From positions 1-64,000 of the forward strand of contig NZ_SGWI01000001.1 in NCBI RefSeq assembly GCF_004519405.1: a stretch of 64,000 nucleotides of DNA. The letters run 5' to 3'. The position numbers were made by a program, and so were the translations under genes. Within the stretch, counting starts at the first letter, position 1; each line of letters begins with the position of its first letter. Shown here one piece after another: positions 17,285-26,111 of the stretch. Source of the stretch: Pseudomonas sp. BCA17 (GTDB taxonomy: Bacteria > Pseudomonadota > Gammaproteobacteria > Pseudomonadales > Pseudomonadaceae). A model generated the notes under the pieces. It had not been told where the DNA came from, ran no database searches, and saw nothing but the letters and a program-made list of their open reading frames with translations.

Positions 17285-17896
17285 ATGAAACTTTTGCATA
17301 TCGATTCCAGCATCCTCGGCGACAACTCGGCTTCCCGTCAGCTAAGCGCTGGTGTGGTCAAGGCCTGGCAAGCGGCCGAACCCGGTTTGGAAGTGACTTA
17401 CCGCGACCTGGCCAGCGAAGGCATCAACCATTTTTCCAGCGCCACCCTCGGCGCACTGGGCACCGCGGCCGAACTGCGTGACGCGGCGCAAAAACACGAA
17501 GCTGACCTGAGTGCATCGTCGCTGGCTGAGTTTCTCGCCGCCGATGCCGTGGTGATCGGTGCGCCGATGTACAACTTCACCATCCCGACCCAGCTGAAAG
17601 CCTGGATCGACCGCATCGCCGTTGCCGGCCAGACCTTCCGCTACACCGAAGCCGGCCCTGAAGGCCTGTGCGGCAACAAGAAAGTCATCATCGTGTCCAC
17701 GGCGGGTGGCCTGCATGCTGGCCAGGCGTCAGGCGCAGCCCATGAAGGCTACCTGAAATTGCTGTTTGGCTTCCTCGGCATCACCGATATCGAAATCGTG
17801 CGCGCCGAAGGCCTGGCCTATGGTGATGAAGTGCGCGCCAAGTCGATAGGCGACGCCAACGTAGTCATTAACGAACAATTGTTCGCTGCCGCGTAA
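17285..17896 (+). CDS. azoR: FMN-dependent NADH-azoreductase
   Basis: A 203-residue flavodoxin-like quinone reductase. The N-terminal [21 protein letters not shown] binds the FMN phosphate, [19 protein letters not shown] is the dimer and active-site loop, and STAGGLHAG contacts FMN. AzoR reduces quinones and azo dyes by two-electron steps with NADH, protecting against quinone and thiol stress. GGAGAA lies correctly before the ATG. A strong terminator follows. Fluorescent pseudomonads usually have several paralogues, so the numeral of this copy cannot be assigned. Confidence 0.9.
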   Translation: MKLLHIDSSILGDNSASRQLSAGVVKAWQAAEPGLEVTYRDLASEGINHFSSATLGALGTAAELRDAAQKHEADLSASSLAEFLAADAVVIGAPMYNFTIPTQLKAWIDRIAVAGQTFRYTEAGPEGLCGNKKVIIVSTAGGLHAGQASGAAHEGYLKLLFGFLGITDIEIVRAEGLAYGDEVRAKSIGDANVVINEQLFAAA

Positions 17897-17947
17897 GGCT
17901 TGTGTAAATTCCGCCCTTCCTCGGTTTCAATCTGAACCCGGGCGCCT

Positions 17948-17991
17948 AAACTCTGTACTCTGATCGCGTTAAACGATTGGGTACGGAGTTT
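17948..17991 (+). terminator. Rho-independent terminator of azoR
   Basis: AAACTCTGTAC (17948-17958) pairs with GTACGGAGTTT (17981-17991), 10 of 11 canonical plus one G-U pair, with an inner GATCG/CGATT pairing. It is followed on the + strand by TTTCGTTTT. It ends 95 bp after the azoR stop. Confidence 0.65.
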
Positions 17992-18100
17992 TTTCGTTTT
18001 GCCGATGTCTTTAATTTGGCCCAGGTTATGCAAGCACGGGTTATCACCTGGATTCTTAATTCGACATGTCGGTTCTCATGCAGCAAAGGTGGACATCCCC

Positions 18101-19150
18101 ATGATGCGTCTTTGTGCTGTTTTGGTTCTTTCCCTGCTCGGCGGCCTGGTTTCAGTGCACGCTGCGCCTGCACCGCACCCGCATTGGAGTGTGGGCTTTC
18201 ATCGCATGACGTTTCTCGATCCGCTGGATTCGCAACCGATGAAAGCCATCGCGTTCTATCCCTCCACCGGCCCCTCCCTGGGCCTTGAACATGCCACTCG
18301 GCTGGGGCCGTATCACGTCGCCGCCACCGAAGACGCGAGGGTCGCCATCGGCCGTTTCCCGATGCTGATGCTGTCCCACGGCAATACCGGTACACCCTTG
18401 GCCCTGCATGACCTTGCCACATCCCTTGCACGCAAAGGTTTTGTGGTGGTGGCGGTGCTGCATCCCGGCGACAACTACAAGGATCACAGCCGCTTGGGCA
18501 CGGTGAGCAATTTGTATGGCCGGCCAATCCAGATCTCCGCCGCGATCACGGCGACCTTGAATGAACCGATGCTGTCGCCGTTCGTCAACGTCGATCAGGT
18601 GGGCGTCATCGGTTATTCGGCGGGGGGCGAGACGGCCTTGATCCTCGCCGGCGCCAAGCCCGACTTCGATCGTCTGCGCCGCTATTGCCAGGAGCGTCCG
18701 GAGGACCGTGATGCCTGCACCACCAAGGGTGAGCTGGTGGTGGACCGTGACGATCTGCAACCGCAGGCCGATCCACGTATCCACGCATTAATGTTGATGG
18801 CACCGCTGAGTCTGATGTTTGGTCGCCATACGCTGGCGGATGTGCATGTGCCGGTGCTGCTGTATAGCGGGGATGGCGACAAGCTGGTGGCCGTGGACAA
18901 GAACGCTGCCGCCCTGGCCCGCAAACTACCGCAGCCACCGGATTTCAAGCTGTTGGCCGGGGCAGGGCACTTTGTGTTCATGGCACCTTGCGACAGCGAT
19001 CAACTGATGGCAATGCCGGCCATCTGCACTGACGCGGATGGCGTCGACCGCGAAGGGATTCACCGTGATCTGATTTCCGAGGCCGGACGCTTTTTCACTC
19101 ACACACTTGGCCAGTTCACCCGGGCGGGGTTGCAGACCGCCGATCAGTAG
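18101..19150 (+). CDS. Exported alpha/beta hydrolase (dienelactone hydrolase/PAF-AH-like)
   Basis: A 349-residue protein with a signal peptide (MMRLCAVLVLSLLGGLVSVHA). The alpha/beta hydrolase fold shows MLSHGNTGTPLALHDLATSLARKGFVVVAVLHPGD (oxyanion region), the nucleophile elbow GYSAGGETAL and a late AGAGHFVFMAPC that supplies the catalytic His. It resembles predicted dienelactone hydrolases, with the substrate unknown. ATG at 18101 follows AAGGTGG, while the open frame reaching 17999 has no signal peptide at its start. It ends 7 bp inside the convergent MFS gene. Confidence 0.8.
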   Translation: MMRLCAVLVLSLLGGLVSVHAAPAPHPHWSVGFHRMTFLDPLDSQPMKAIAFYPSTGPSLGLEHATRLGPYHVAATEDARVAIGRFPMLMLSHGNTGTPLALHDLATSLARKGFVVVAVLHPGDNYKDHSRLGTVSNLYGRPIQISAAITATLNEPMLSPFVNVDQVGVIGYSAGGETALILAGAKPDFDRLRRYCQERPEDRDACTTKGELVVDRDDLQPQADPRIHALMLMAPLSLMFGRHTLADVHVPVLLYSGDGDKLVAVDKNAAALARKLPQPPDFKLLAGAGHFVFMAPCDSDQLMAMPAICTDADGVDREGIHRDLISEAGRFFTHTLGQFTRAGLQTADQ

Positions 19151-20319
19151 GCGCGGCGCTTGAGTTGCAAGGTCACGCCCAAGGCCGTGAGCGATAGCAG
19201 CGCGGCGCAGAAGAAGATCCAGCCGTAGCCGAGATTCAGCGCCACGGCGCCCATCAGCGGGCCGGCAATCGCCAGGGCCAGGTCAAAAAACACCGCATAC
19301 GCACTCAAACCCGCGCCCCGGCTGCTGTTGGGCACCTGCTTGATGGCCTCCACGCCCAGCGCCGGATACACCAGCGACAAACCGAAACCGGTCAGTCCTG
19401 CGCCAATCAAGGCGATGCTGGTGGATGGCGCCAGCCAGAGTAATGTCAGCCCTGACGTCTCGATGGTCATGCAGACAATGGCCGCGCGGAAGCCTCCCAA
19501 TCGGCTGATGGCGGAGATAAACACCAGGCGCGACAGGATAAAGCACACGCCAAATACCGTAAGGCAATAAGCTGCGCCGGTCCAACCGCGATTGAGGTAG
19601 TACAGGGTGATAAAGGTGGTGAGTGTGCCGTAGCCGATCGACGCGAGGCACAGGCTCGCCCCAAACGGAGCGATGCGACCGAACACCGCCCAGAAGGGCA
19701 GCCGTTCGCCACGCACCACGGGTACTGAAGGTTTATTGCGAATCAGCACAAGCCCCAGGGCCGCGAGTGCCGACAAGGCGATGCCCAGGCTGGTATAGCC
19801 ATAATCGGCCACCATCACCACACCCAATGGCGCTCCAATGGCAATCGCGCCGTAGGAAGCGATGCCGTTCCAGGAAATCGAGCGCGCCGTGTGCTCGGCG
19901 CCTACTGCCCCCATGCACCAACTGATGGTGCCCACGCCGATCAGGCCTTGGGCCACGCCAAGCAACAGTCGCCCGGCGATCAGAATGCCCAGGCTCAGTG
20001 CGGGCATGCTCTGTAGCAAGGTCGCGAAAAGCGTCAACACGCCACTGGCGAAAATGCCGGCCAAGCCCAGCACAATCGCGCGCTTGGTGCCGACGTTGTC
20101 GGACATGCGCCCGGCCATCGGGCGACTGAGCAGGGTGGCCAGGTACTGCGAGCCGATGGTGATGCCGGCGACTACCGCACTGAAACCCAGTTGTTCATGC
20201 ACATAGCCTGGAATCACCGCAATCGGCAGGCCGATGCAGATGAACGCGATAAAGGTGTAGAAGACAATAGAGACGATCTGCAGGGTGATCGACAGAGAGG
20301 AGGGGGCGGCGTCGGACAT
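19144..20319 (-). CDS. MFS transporter (YfcJ/YhhS-like)
   Basis: A 391-residue 12-helix transporter. FICIGLPIAVIPGYVHEQLGFSAVVAGITIGSQYLATLLSRPMAGRMSDNVGTKRAIV carries the MFS A motif and matches the YhhS/YfcJ (arabinose-efflux-like) group. ATG at 20319 (MSDAAPSS) is preferred to the extension to 20355. The gene is monocistronic and convergent with the hydrolase. The natural substrate is unknown. Export of small toxic solutes is typical of the group. Confidence 0.87.
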   Translation of the reverse strand: MSDAAPSSLSITLQIVSIVFYTFIAFICIGLPIAVIPGYVHEQLGFSAVVAGITIGSQYLATLLSRPMAGRMSDNVGTKRAIVLGLAGIFASGVLTLFATLLQSMPALSLGILIAGRLLLGVAQGLIGVGTISWCMGAVGAEHTARSISWNGIASYGAIAIGAPLGVVMVADYGYTSLGIALSALAALGLVLIRNKPSVPVVRGERLPFWAVFGRIAPFGASLCLASIGYGTLTTFITLYYLNRGWTGAAYCLTVFGVCFILSRLVFISAISRLGGFRAAIVCMTIETSGLTLLWLAPSTSIALIGAGLTGFGLSLVYPALGVEAIKQVPNSSRGAGLSAYAVFFDLALAIAGPLMGAVALNLGYGWIFFCAALLSLTALGVTLQLKRRAY

Positions 20320-20416
20320 GGGCACTCGTTCGCGGGCGGGCGGTGAATGCATCATGGCAAGGGCCTGGAGGGAAAGGAAGCAGGCTAACCATCAATGATG
20401 GTATTCCATCAGATGT

Positions 20417-20444
20417 AAAAAGCCCCATCACATTGAATGGGGCT
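20417..20444 (-). terminator. Rho-independent terminator of ybiT
   Basis: On the minus strand AGCCCCAT, an 8-base loop, ATGGGGCT and a T-run form a canonical terminator (stem 20421-20428 with 20437-20444, A-run at 20417-20421 on the + strand). It lies 38 bp after the ybiT stop. Confidence 0.85.
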
Positions 20445-20482
20445 TGATCTTGCCGCTTGCAGCTAACAGCTGATCGCTGCTC

Positions 20483-22069
20483 TTAAAACACCACGCCCTG
20501 GCTGCGCAGGTAGTCGTCGTAGGTACCGCTGAAGTCTGTAACGCCGTTGGGGCTCAGCTCGATGATGCGGGTGGCCAGGGACGATACGAACTCACGGTCG
20601 TGGCTGACGAAGATCAGCGTGCCCGGGTAGTTCTCCAGCGCCAGGTTCAGCGCTTCGATGGATTCCATGTCCAAGTGGTTGGTCGGTTCGTCCATGATCA
20701 ATACGTTCGGCTTTTGCAGGATCAGCTTGCCGAAGAGCATGCGACCTTGCTCACCACCGGAAATCACCTTCACCGACTTCTGGATCTCGTCGTTGGAGAA
20801 CAGCATACGGCCCAAGGTGCCACGGATCATTTGCTCGCCTTGGGTCCATTGGCCCATCCAGTCGAACAGCGTGACGTCGTCTTCGAAATCATGGGCGTGG
20901 TCCTGGGCGTAGTAGCCCAGTTCCGCAGCGTCGGTCCACTTGATGCTGCCGGCATCCGGCGTCAGTTCGTTGACCAGGGTGCGCAGCAGGGTGGTCTTGC
21001 CGATACCGTTCGGACCGATGATCGCCACGCGCTCGCCCGCTTCGACCTGGAAGCTGAAGTCCTTGAACAGCGGCTTGCCGTCGAAGCCTTTGGCCATACG
21101 TTCGACGATGACTGCCTGACGGTGCAGCTTTTTATTCTGCTCGAAGCGGATGAACGGGCTCACGCGGCTCGAAGGCTTGACCTCGGCCAGTTGGATCTTG
21201 TCGATCGCCTTGGCGCGGGAAGTGGCCTGCTTGGCTTTCGAGGCGTTGGCCGAGAAGCGGCTGACGAAGGATTGCAGTTCGGAGATCTGCGCCTTCTTCT
21301 TGGCGTTGTCTGCCAGCAGTTGCTCACGGGATTGGGTGGCGACGGTCATGTATTCGTCGTAGTTGCCCGGGAACAGGCGCAGCTCGCCGTAGTCCAGGTC
21401 AGCCATGTGGGTGCACACGCTGTTCAGGAAGTGACGGTCGTGAGAGATGATGATCATCAGGCTGGAGCGTTGGGTCAGGATGTTTTCCAGCCAACGGATG
21501 GTATTGATGTCCAGGTGGTTGGTCGGTTCGTCGAGCAACAGCACTTCCGGATCGGAGAACAGCGCCTGGGCCAGCAATACGCGCAGTTTCCAGCCGGGGG
21601 ACACTTCACTCATCGGGCCGAAGTGTTGTTCCAGGGGGATGCCCAGGCCCAGCAGCAGCTCACCGGCACGGGATTCGGCGGTGTAGCCGTCCATTTCGGC
21701 AAACTCGGTTTCCAGCTCGGCCACGGCCATGCCGTCTTCTTCGGTCATTTCCGGCAGCGAGTAGATGCGGTCGCGCTCGGCCTTGACCTTCCACAGTTCC
21801 TCGTGGCCCATGATTACGGTGTCGAGTACCGTGAATTCTTCGTAGGCGAACTGGTCCTGACGCAGTTTACCCAGGCGCACGTTCGGCTCCAGCATGACCT
21901 GGCCACCGGACGGGTCCAGGTCGCCGCCGAGGATTTTCATGAAGGTCGACTTGCCGCAACCGTTGGCACCGATCAAGCCATAACGGTTACCGGCGCCGAA
22001 TTTGACCGAGACGTTCTCGAAGAGCGGCTTGGCGCCGAACTGCATGGTGATGTTAGCTGTGGAGATCAA
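20483..22069 (-). CDS. ybiT: ABC-F subfamily ATPase YbiT
   Basis: A 528-residue duplicated ABC protein without membrane domains. Walker A motifs are GANGCGKST (about 34-42) and GPNGIGKTT. Walker B motifs are [11 protein letters not shown] and [11 protein letters not shown]. The second signature is ISGGEQGR, while the first is a degenerate VSPGWKLR, a YbiT feature. The charged interdomain linker (about 240-320) is the P-site tRNA interaction motif of ABC-F translation factors. It acts on ribosomes and not as a transporter. The start is TTG at 22069 with AGGTAAAG upstream. Its 5' flank is abutted after 20 bp by a truncated integrase. Confidence 0.93.
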   Translation of the reverse strand: MISTANITMQFGAKPLFENVSVKFGAGNRYGLIGANGCGKSTFMKILGGDLDPSGGQVMLEPNVRLGKLRQDQFAYEEFTVLDTVIMGHEELWKVKAERDRIYSLPEMTEEDGMAVAELETEFAEMDGYTAESRAGELLLGLGIPLEQHFGPMSEVSPGWKLRVLLAQALFSDPEVLLLDEPTNHLDINTIRWLENILTQRSSLMIIISHDRHFLNSVCTHMADLDYGELRLFPGNYDEYMTVATQSREQLLADNAKKKAQISELQSFVSRFSANASKAKQATSRAKAIDKIQLAEVKPSSRVSPFIRFEQNKKLHRQAVIVERMAKGFDGKPLFKDFSFQVEAGERVAIIGPNGIGKTTLLRTLVNELTPDAGSIKWTDAAELGYYAQDHAHDFEDDVTLFDWMGQWTQGEQMIRGTLGRMLFSNDEIQKSVKVISGGEQGRMLFGKLILQKPNVLIMDEPTNHLDMESIEALNLALENYPGTLIFVSHDREFVSSLATRIIELSPNGVTDFSGTYDDYLRSQGVVF

Positions 22070-22089
22070 TTACTTTACCTATCAATAGC

Positions 22090-22329
22090 TTAGGATGCGC
22101 TTATTTGAGCTGGGACCAATTTGGGACCAATCTGGAGCTTTTCCATTTCGCTCCAGTCCGAGCTTGAGTTGATCCAACGCGCATAAGTCGAGAGCAGCAT
22201 CTGCACACTATGGCCGAGCTGCTGGGAGATGAAGGCGGGGTTCATGCCAGACATAATGCGTATTGTCGCATAGGTATGACGACAGTTGTATGGCGGTCGA
22301 CGACGGATGTTCAAAGCTTTCAACGACAC
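22090..22329 (-). pseudogene. C-terminal remnant of a phage-type tyrosine integrase
   Basis: The 79 codons encode only the catalytic tail. CRHTYATIRIMSG holds the second active-site Arg and the box II His-like region, QQLGHSVQMLLSTYARW holds the His/Trp and nucleophile Tyr region, and a tail reads KLQIGPKLVP. Full integrases are about 350-400 residues, so the N-terminal DNA-binding and core domains are missing. The frame is closed by a stop at about 22336. It is inactive debris of an integrated element lying 20 bp upstream of the ybiT start. The tail contains the repeated GGGACCAAT word at 22111-22130. Confidence 0.75.
22258..22275. repeat. Left copy of an 18-bp direct repeat bounding the accessory patch
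   Basis: This copy inside the integrase remnant (ending ATTGTCGCATAGGT) matches 24702-24719 at 17 of 18 bases in the same orientation. The two copies enclose about 2.4 kb of accessory genes, so they could mark a recombination scar or two related integrase fragments. Confidence 0.5.
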
Positions 22330-22340
22330 CGGAATTCAGG

Positions 22341-22573
22341 ATGGTCGATAACTCGAAATGGCGTTGCGCTTACACCCCAATCAATGCGCGCGTAGAGAAG
22401 CATGCAAAGCTGATTGAACAAGTCTCCGCGCTCGCGCCAACTCACACTCAGGGCGAAATCGCCCAGTTACTCAAGGTCAGCCGTCGAGCGTTATGCAGCA
22501 TGGCTCAGGAGTTCGGGATCAAGTTCAAGAAGGCGATGCGCGGTGGCAATCGAGACGCCGAGCGTAGAAAGCA
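22341..22573 (+). pseudogene. Phage-like HTH protein, 5' part only
   Basis: From ATG at 22341 about 77 codons look like a real protein: KWRCAYTPINARVEKHAKLIEQVSALAPTHTQGEIAQLLKVSRRAL has a helix-turn-helix pattern (GEIAQLLKVSRRAL). The frame stays open to 22982, but beyond about 22573 it runs antisense to other coding-like sequence and becomes Arg-rich and unprotein-like. I therefore read it as a truncated gene fused to foreign sequence. No family could be named with confidence. The location beside an integrase remnant supports a prophage origin. Confidence 0.4.
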
Positions 22574-22739
22574 GATGGGGGCTATCGCTGACCTTGACCC
22601 TCGACTCATTAACCTTTTCGAATGTTCCGGCGATCAGGTTCTTGATGGCGCTCGTGACACGATTGCCAATATTCGAATCGGTGTCGGTCACAACGTGAGG
22701 CAGGTAGAACTCGCGCACGACCTCGAAAAGCGAAGACAT
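22491..22739 (-). CDS. Uncertain small ORF, phage-like
   Basis: The 82-codon frame MSSLFEVVREFYLPHVVTDTD... contains a plausible stretch (SNIGNRVTSAIKNLIAGTFEKVNE), while its last 30 codons are antisense to the HTH fragment. GGGAGA lies only 1 base from the ATG, too close for good initiation. It may be the 3' part of an older phage gene joined to other DNA. I cannot tell whether it is expressed. Confidence 0.22.
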   Translation of the reverse strand: MSSLFEVVREFYLPHVVTDTDSNIGNRVTSAIKNLIAGTFEKVNESRVKVSDSPHLLSTLGVSIATAHRLLELDPELLSHAA

Positions 22740-22770
22740 TCTCCCGGCATTGAGCACGCGCGGTCGGTGC

Positions 22771-23940
22771 CTAGAGATCAAGCTTGCCGTCACGGAGTTT
22801 TCGATCACGCTCCGCCATTTCGGCGTCGTCGGCTGGGAATATGGTTGCCATGCCTTCATTGGCGGCCCTTGTCTGAATATCTTCGACAAAGCCGTGCAGT
22901 TTCTCGTGATAGTCCTGGAAGGCGGCAGCGTAGTCGGCGCCGTGCCGTTCCAAGGCTTGCGCAAGCCGCCCCGCACCGATGATCGCCATCGAGCCGCCCA
23001 TGCCGGCGACCGGCGATACGCAGTAGCCCGCGTCCCCCACGAGAACGACCCGCCCCTTCGACCAGGACGGCATCCGGATCTGGTTGATCCTGTCGAAGTA
23101 AAAATCGTCGTCGGCATCCACATGTTTCAGGGCAGTCGGCACCTTCCAGCCCAGCCCATCGAAATGGTCATGGATCATCGCGCGCTGATGCGCGCGGTCG
23201 CGATAGTCATATTCGATTTCACCTGCGGTGCGAAAAGCGAGGCAGATGTCTGTCCGGTCGTCGTAGCCGTTCAGCATCGCCGTCCGGCCTGGCGCGCTGA
23301 ACACCTCGGATACGTTGGGCGGTAATATTCCCGTCACCGGTACGACCTTCAGGTAGACATAGCCTCCCATGAAGTAACTGAAGTTCTCCTCGGCGCCAAA
23401 CACCAACTTCCTGGTGTTGGAGCGATTGCCGTCGCACCCGAACACCAAAGCAAAAGTGCGCCGCATGCCGTCGCTCAGAGTGACCGTGACGCCGTCTGGC
23501 CCGTCCTCGAGTTGTTTGATCGACCGGCCGAATAACACCTCGGCCGATCCATTGATTCCGCAGAAGAGGATATCCAGCAGGTCATCGCGATGTATCTCAA
23601 ATCGAGTGCGCGAGGGTTCTTCCGCGCCCGTCGCGGCGTCGATGCCGCCGAGCGTACGATCGTCGGCGTCCTTGAACCTGAATGCGCGAGGGGGAAGTGC
23701 CTTCGCCCGGACCGCACCGAACAAGCCCATGCGCTCAAGAATGCAGATGGTTTCGCCTTCGATGTCGACCGGCGTCCCACCTCTGCGAAGTCCGCTTGCA
23801 AGCTCGACAATCGTAACCTGGTAGCCCAGACGGTTGAGCCAGAAGGCAGTCGCCAGGCCCGCAAAGCTGGCGCCACTGACGAGCACGGGAGAGGCGGACG
23901 GCAGGAGCGGACTCTGGACGGGAGCAGAGTGGTTGGTCAT
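22771..23940 (-). CDS. FAD-dependent class A monooxygenase (TetX/PHBH-like)
   Basis: A 389-residue flavoprotein. The FAD Rossmann motif is VLVSGASFAGLATAFWLNRLG. RTRFEIHRDDLLDIL is the RxxLxxxL-like FAD and ribityl contact region, and GRVVLVGDAGYCVSPVAGMGGSMAIIGAGRLAQAL is the GD and DG motif. Such enzymes hydroxylate aromatic or drug-like substrates with NAD(P)H and O2. ATG at 23940 is chosen as the first Met near the FAD motif, and no clear Shine-Dalgarno precedes it. It lies within the accessory patch, without a recognisable full regulator alongside. A TATAAT-like box lies upstream at about 23974. Confidence 0.85.
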   Translation of the reverse strand: MTNHSAPVQSPLLPSASPVLVSGASFAGLATAFWLNRLGYQVTIVELASGLRRGGTPVDIEGETICILERMGLFGAVRAKALPPRAFRFKDADDRTLGGIDAATGAEEPSRTRFEIHRDDLLDILFCGINGSAEVLFGRSIKQLEDGPDGVTVTLSDGMRRTFALVFGCDGNRSNTRKLVFGAEENFSYFMGGYVYLKVVPVTGILPPNVSEVFSAPGRTAMLNGYDDRTDICLAFRTAGEIEYDYRDRAHQRAMIHDHFDGLGWKVPTALKHVDADDDFYFDRINQIRMPSWSKGRVVLVGDAGYCVSPVAGMGGSMAIIGAGRLAQALERHGADYAAAFQDYHEKLHGFVEDIQTRAANEGMATIFPADDAEMAERDRKLRDGKLDL

Positions 23941-23999
23941 AGGAGGATCCACGGAGAGATGAGCACCGAGCATTATACTCAGTCTATAAAGGCCAGGGC

Positions 24000-24023
24000 T
24001 GATGGACGATGTTGATGGACGAT
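24000..24023. repeat. Tandem 11-bp direct repeat upstream of the monooxygenase
   Basis: TGATGGACGAT occurs at 24000-24010 and 24013-24023 (13-bp period), about 60-80 bp upstream of the monooxygenase start. The placement suits a regulator binding to direct half-sites, though a small duplication is equally possible. I see no gene in the rest of 23941-24195. Confidence 0.4.
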
Positions 24024-24195
24024 AGAGAGAACCACCGGACCCGAAAGCGCTTTCCCAACTCGTCAGAGCATTTCGTTCAGCTTGGAAAGCAGGAGGGGGA
24101 TCAGATCTGAGTTTGGCGTCAGTGTACCTCTGTGAACTGACCGGCGTAGCAGACGCGACTGGATTAAATCCCATCGGACCAGGTTGGATCGGTGG

Positions 24196-24540
24196 TCAAT
24201 TTTCAGTAGGCGCGCACTCTTTGATGAGTCCGCTCTCAATGGCCTCAAGGGTATTGCGCTCAACCAATAACTTGAACCTGCGCTTCATTGCTATCGCCTC
24301 ACTGCTGCAGCTCTTGAGGTTAGAAAGCTGAACTGCCGCGCTGTATGCCTGGTAGCACGCATCAGCATTGATTACGCTCTGTTTGCACTGGCTGACGACC
24401 TGGAATGTCAGGTCGGGATCCGCCCTGTAGCTCTGTATTTGAGGGTTGGACCTCAGCCCGGTCAGAACGGAAGGTAGTAGTAAGTAGTCAGCCAGCGCCA
24501 CGAGAAGAGCGGCACCGATGGCCAGCATGTTAAAGCGCAT
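24196..24540 (-). CDS. Unknown small membrane-anchored/exported protein
   Basis: A 114-residue frame beginning MRFNMLAIGAALLVALADYLLLPSVL, a hydrophobic N-terminal anchor or signal. A Cys-containing extracytoplasmic part follows (SQCKQSVINADACYQAY...SNLKSCSSEA, then KECAPTEN). GAGAGTGGAA precedes the ATG at 24540. No family is recognised. The spaced cysteines and leader look like a genuine exported protein. It is alone in the accessory patch between the monooxygenase and the MFS gene. Confidence 0.55.
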   Translation of the reverse strand: MRFNMLAIGAALLVALADYLLLPSVLTGLRSNPQIQSYRADPDLTFQVVSQCKQSVINADACYQAYSAAVQLSNLKSCSSEAIAMKRRFKLLVERNTLEAIESGLIKECAPTEN

Positions 24541-24701
24541 TTCCACTCTCTCTTCGATAAGCAGACGCATCATAACGGATCGTCCAATGCGTCGTTATGA
24601 GCGCGTGGCGGCAGGGGGCTTCAGGCATGCGTCAACAGCGACATCGAGGCGCGAAACCCGGTCGCTGAGCAGAAAATTGGGGATATGTGTCGGAATTTGG
24701 C

Positions 24702-24719
24702 GCGCATTGTCGCATAGGT
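24702..24719. repeat. Right copy of the 18-bp direct repeat
   Basis: It matches 22258-22275 at 17 of 18 bases (one C/T difference at 24705) and ends exactly at the first base of the MFS stop codon complement (24719). Read on the minus strand the adjoining bases continue TYATMRAKF, reminiscent of the integrase TYATIR motif. Confidence 0.5.
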
Positions 24720-25999
24720 CAGGCAACACTTGTCTGGCACTCGAAAGAGGGTTTTGCCAGGGTTTCCGGCATTGCCAGCCATAGCAGCGCCAACGCCACG
24801 GCTGCAACAAACGCCAGGGTCAGGAAAGCGGCATTGTAACCGGCCTGCTGCACCACAAAGCCGGCGAGGCTGCTGCTTAACGCCGCGCCCAGGCCGAAGA
24901 CCGTGGACAGTGCGCCCAGGCTGACGTTGAAGCGCCCGGTGCCTTGGGTCAGGTCCTTGACGATTACCGGGAACAGCGCGCCGAAAATGCCTGCGTCAAT
25001 GCCATCGAGCATTTGTACCGCCACCAGCCAATAGGGATCGTCGGACAGCGTATACAGCACACCGCGCAGCGGCAGGATCAGGAACCCAGCCAGCAGTAAA
25101 GGCTTGCGGCCCCACACGTCGGCTTTTATGCCTACCAGCCAGGCCATTGGCACCATGACTAGCTGTGCAGCGACGATACAGGCGGAGGTCAGGGGCGTGG
25201 CCATTTGCAGGTTGATCTGAGCCAGTTTCTGGCTGACGAGCGGCAGCATGGCGGCATTGGCCAAGTGAAACAGTGCACAGCAAATGGCGAACAGCAACAG
25301 CGGACGGTTGGCCAGCAGTACTTTCCAGCCGGACGGCACTTCGTGGTCTTGAGCGTGGGCCGGGTCGAAGCCCCGGGCAACCTCGTGATCGATCGCCGTC
25401 GGTGACACACAGCTGACCGCTACCAGGCTGGCTATCGCCATGAAAGCCATCAGGTAGAACACCACAACGGGTCCGAACAGGTAGGCCAGGCCGCCCGCCA
25501 GCATCGCAGCCACGGCATTGCCGGCGTGGTTGAACGTTTCGTTGCGCCCGGTCCGACGGGTAAAGGCACGTGGCCCGGTAATCCCCAGGGAAATCGCCGA
25601 AATCGCCGGGGCGAATACGGAGGCGGCGACCGCGCTGGCCGCCTGGGTCAGCGCCACCCAACCGAATGAGCTGACAAAGGGCAATATCAGGCAGCTTATG
25701 GTCACGAGGATGGCGGCAATCGCGATCACCGCGCGTTTGCTATGGGTGCGATCAACCAGGGCGCCCGCCGGGCCTTGGGTAATCAGGGCGGCGATACCTG
25801 CCAGGGTCATGACTACGCCGATACTGGCCGGGTCCCACTTATGTACCGCTAACAGGTAGATCGCCAGATAGGGCCCGAGGCCATCTCGCACGTCTGCCAG
25901 GAAGAAGTTCAGGCTGTCCAGGGATAGGGTCGTACGCAGGTCGGTGTGATGAGCCACGATGAATTCTTCAGCAGCAGCACTCAGGCGTTGAGCACTCAT
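24719..25999 (-). CDS. MFS transporter
   Basis: A 426-residue, 12-helix transporter. The N-terminal half contains LSLDSLNFFLADVRDGLGPYLAIYLLAVHKWDPASIGVVMTLAGIAALITQGPAGALVDRTHSKR with the MFS A motif. The central cytoplasmic loop DHEVARGFDPAHAQDHEVPSG is hydrophilic. This organisation is common in uncharacterised proteobacterial MFS proteins. Monocistronic. The substrate is unknown. The accessory patch abuts its 3' end. Confidence 0.85.
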   Translation of the reverse strand: MSAQRLSAAAEEFIVAHHTDLRTTLSLDSLNFFLADVRDGLGPYLAIYLLAVHKWDPASIGVVMTLAGIAALITQGPAGALVDRTHSKRAVIAIAAILVTISCLILPFVSSFGWVALTQAASAVAASVFAPAISAISLGITGPRAFTRRTGRNETFNHAGNAVAAMLAGGLAYLFGPVVVFYLMAFMAIASLVAVSCVSPTAIDHEVARGFDPAHAQDHEVPSGWKVLLANRPLLLFAICCALFHLANAAMLPLVSQKLAQINLQMATPLTSACIVAAQLVMVPMAWLVGIKADVWGRKPLLLAGFLILPLRGVLYTLSDDPYWLVAVQMLDGIDAGIFGALFPVIVKDLTQGTGRFNVSLGALSTVFGLGAALSSSLAGFVVQQAGYNAAFLTLAFVAAVALALLWLAMPETLAKPSFECQTSVA

Positions 26000-26111
26000 T
26001 GGCCTAATGACCTGTAGGCATAGAGATTAGTTTCAGCCTGCCCGAGGGTTTTATCTGGCAGGAAACTGGCTTACTTTCTGAACCCCGCCGCACTGACTTT
26101 CTGGAGACGCA

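Noticed and set aside
20600-22093. 497-codon + strand frame opposite ybiT
   Set aside because: No family features, while the minus strand has both ABC cassettes with intact Walker motifs.
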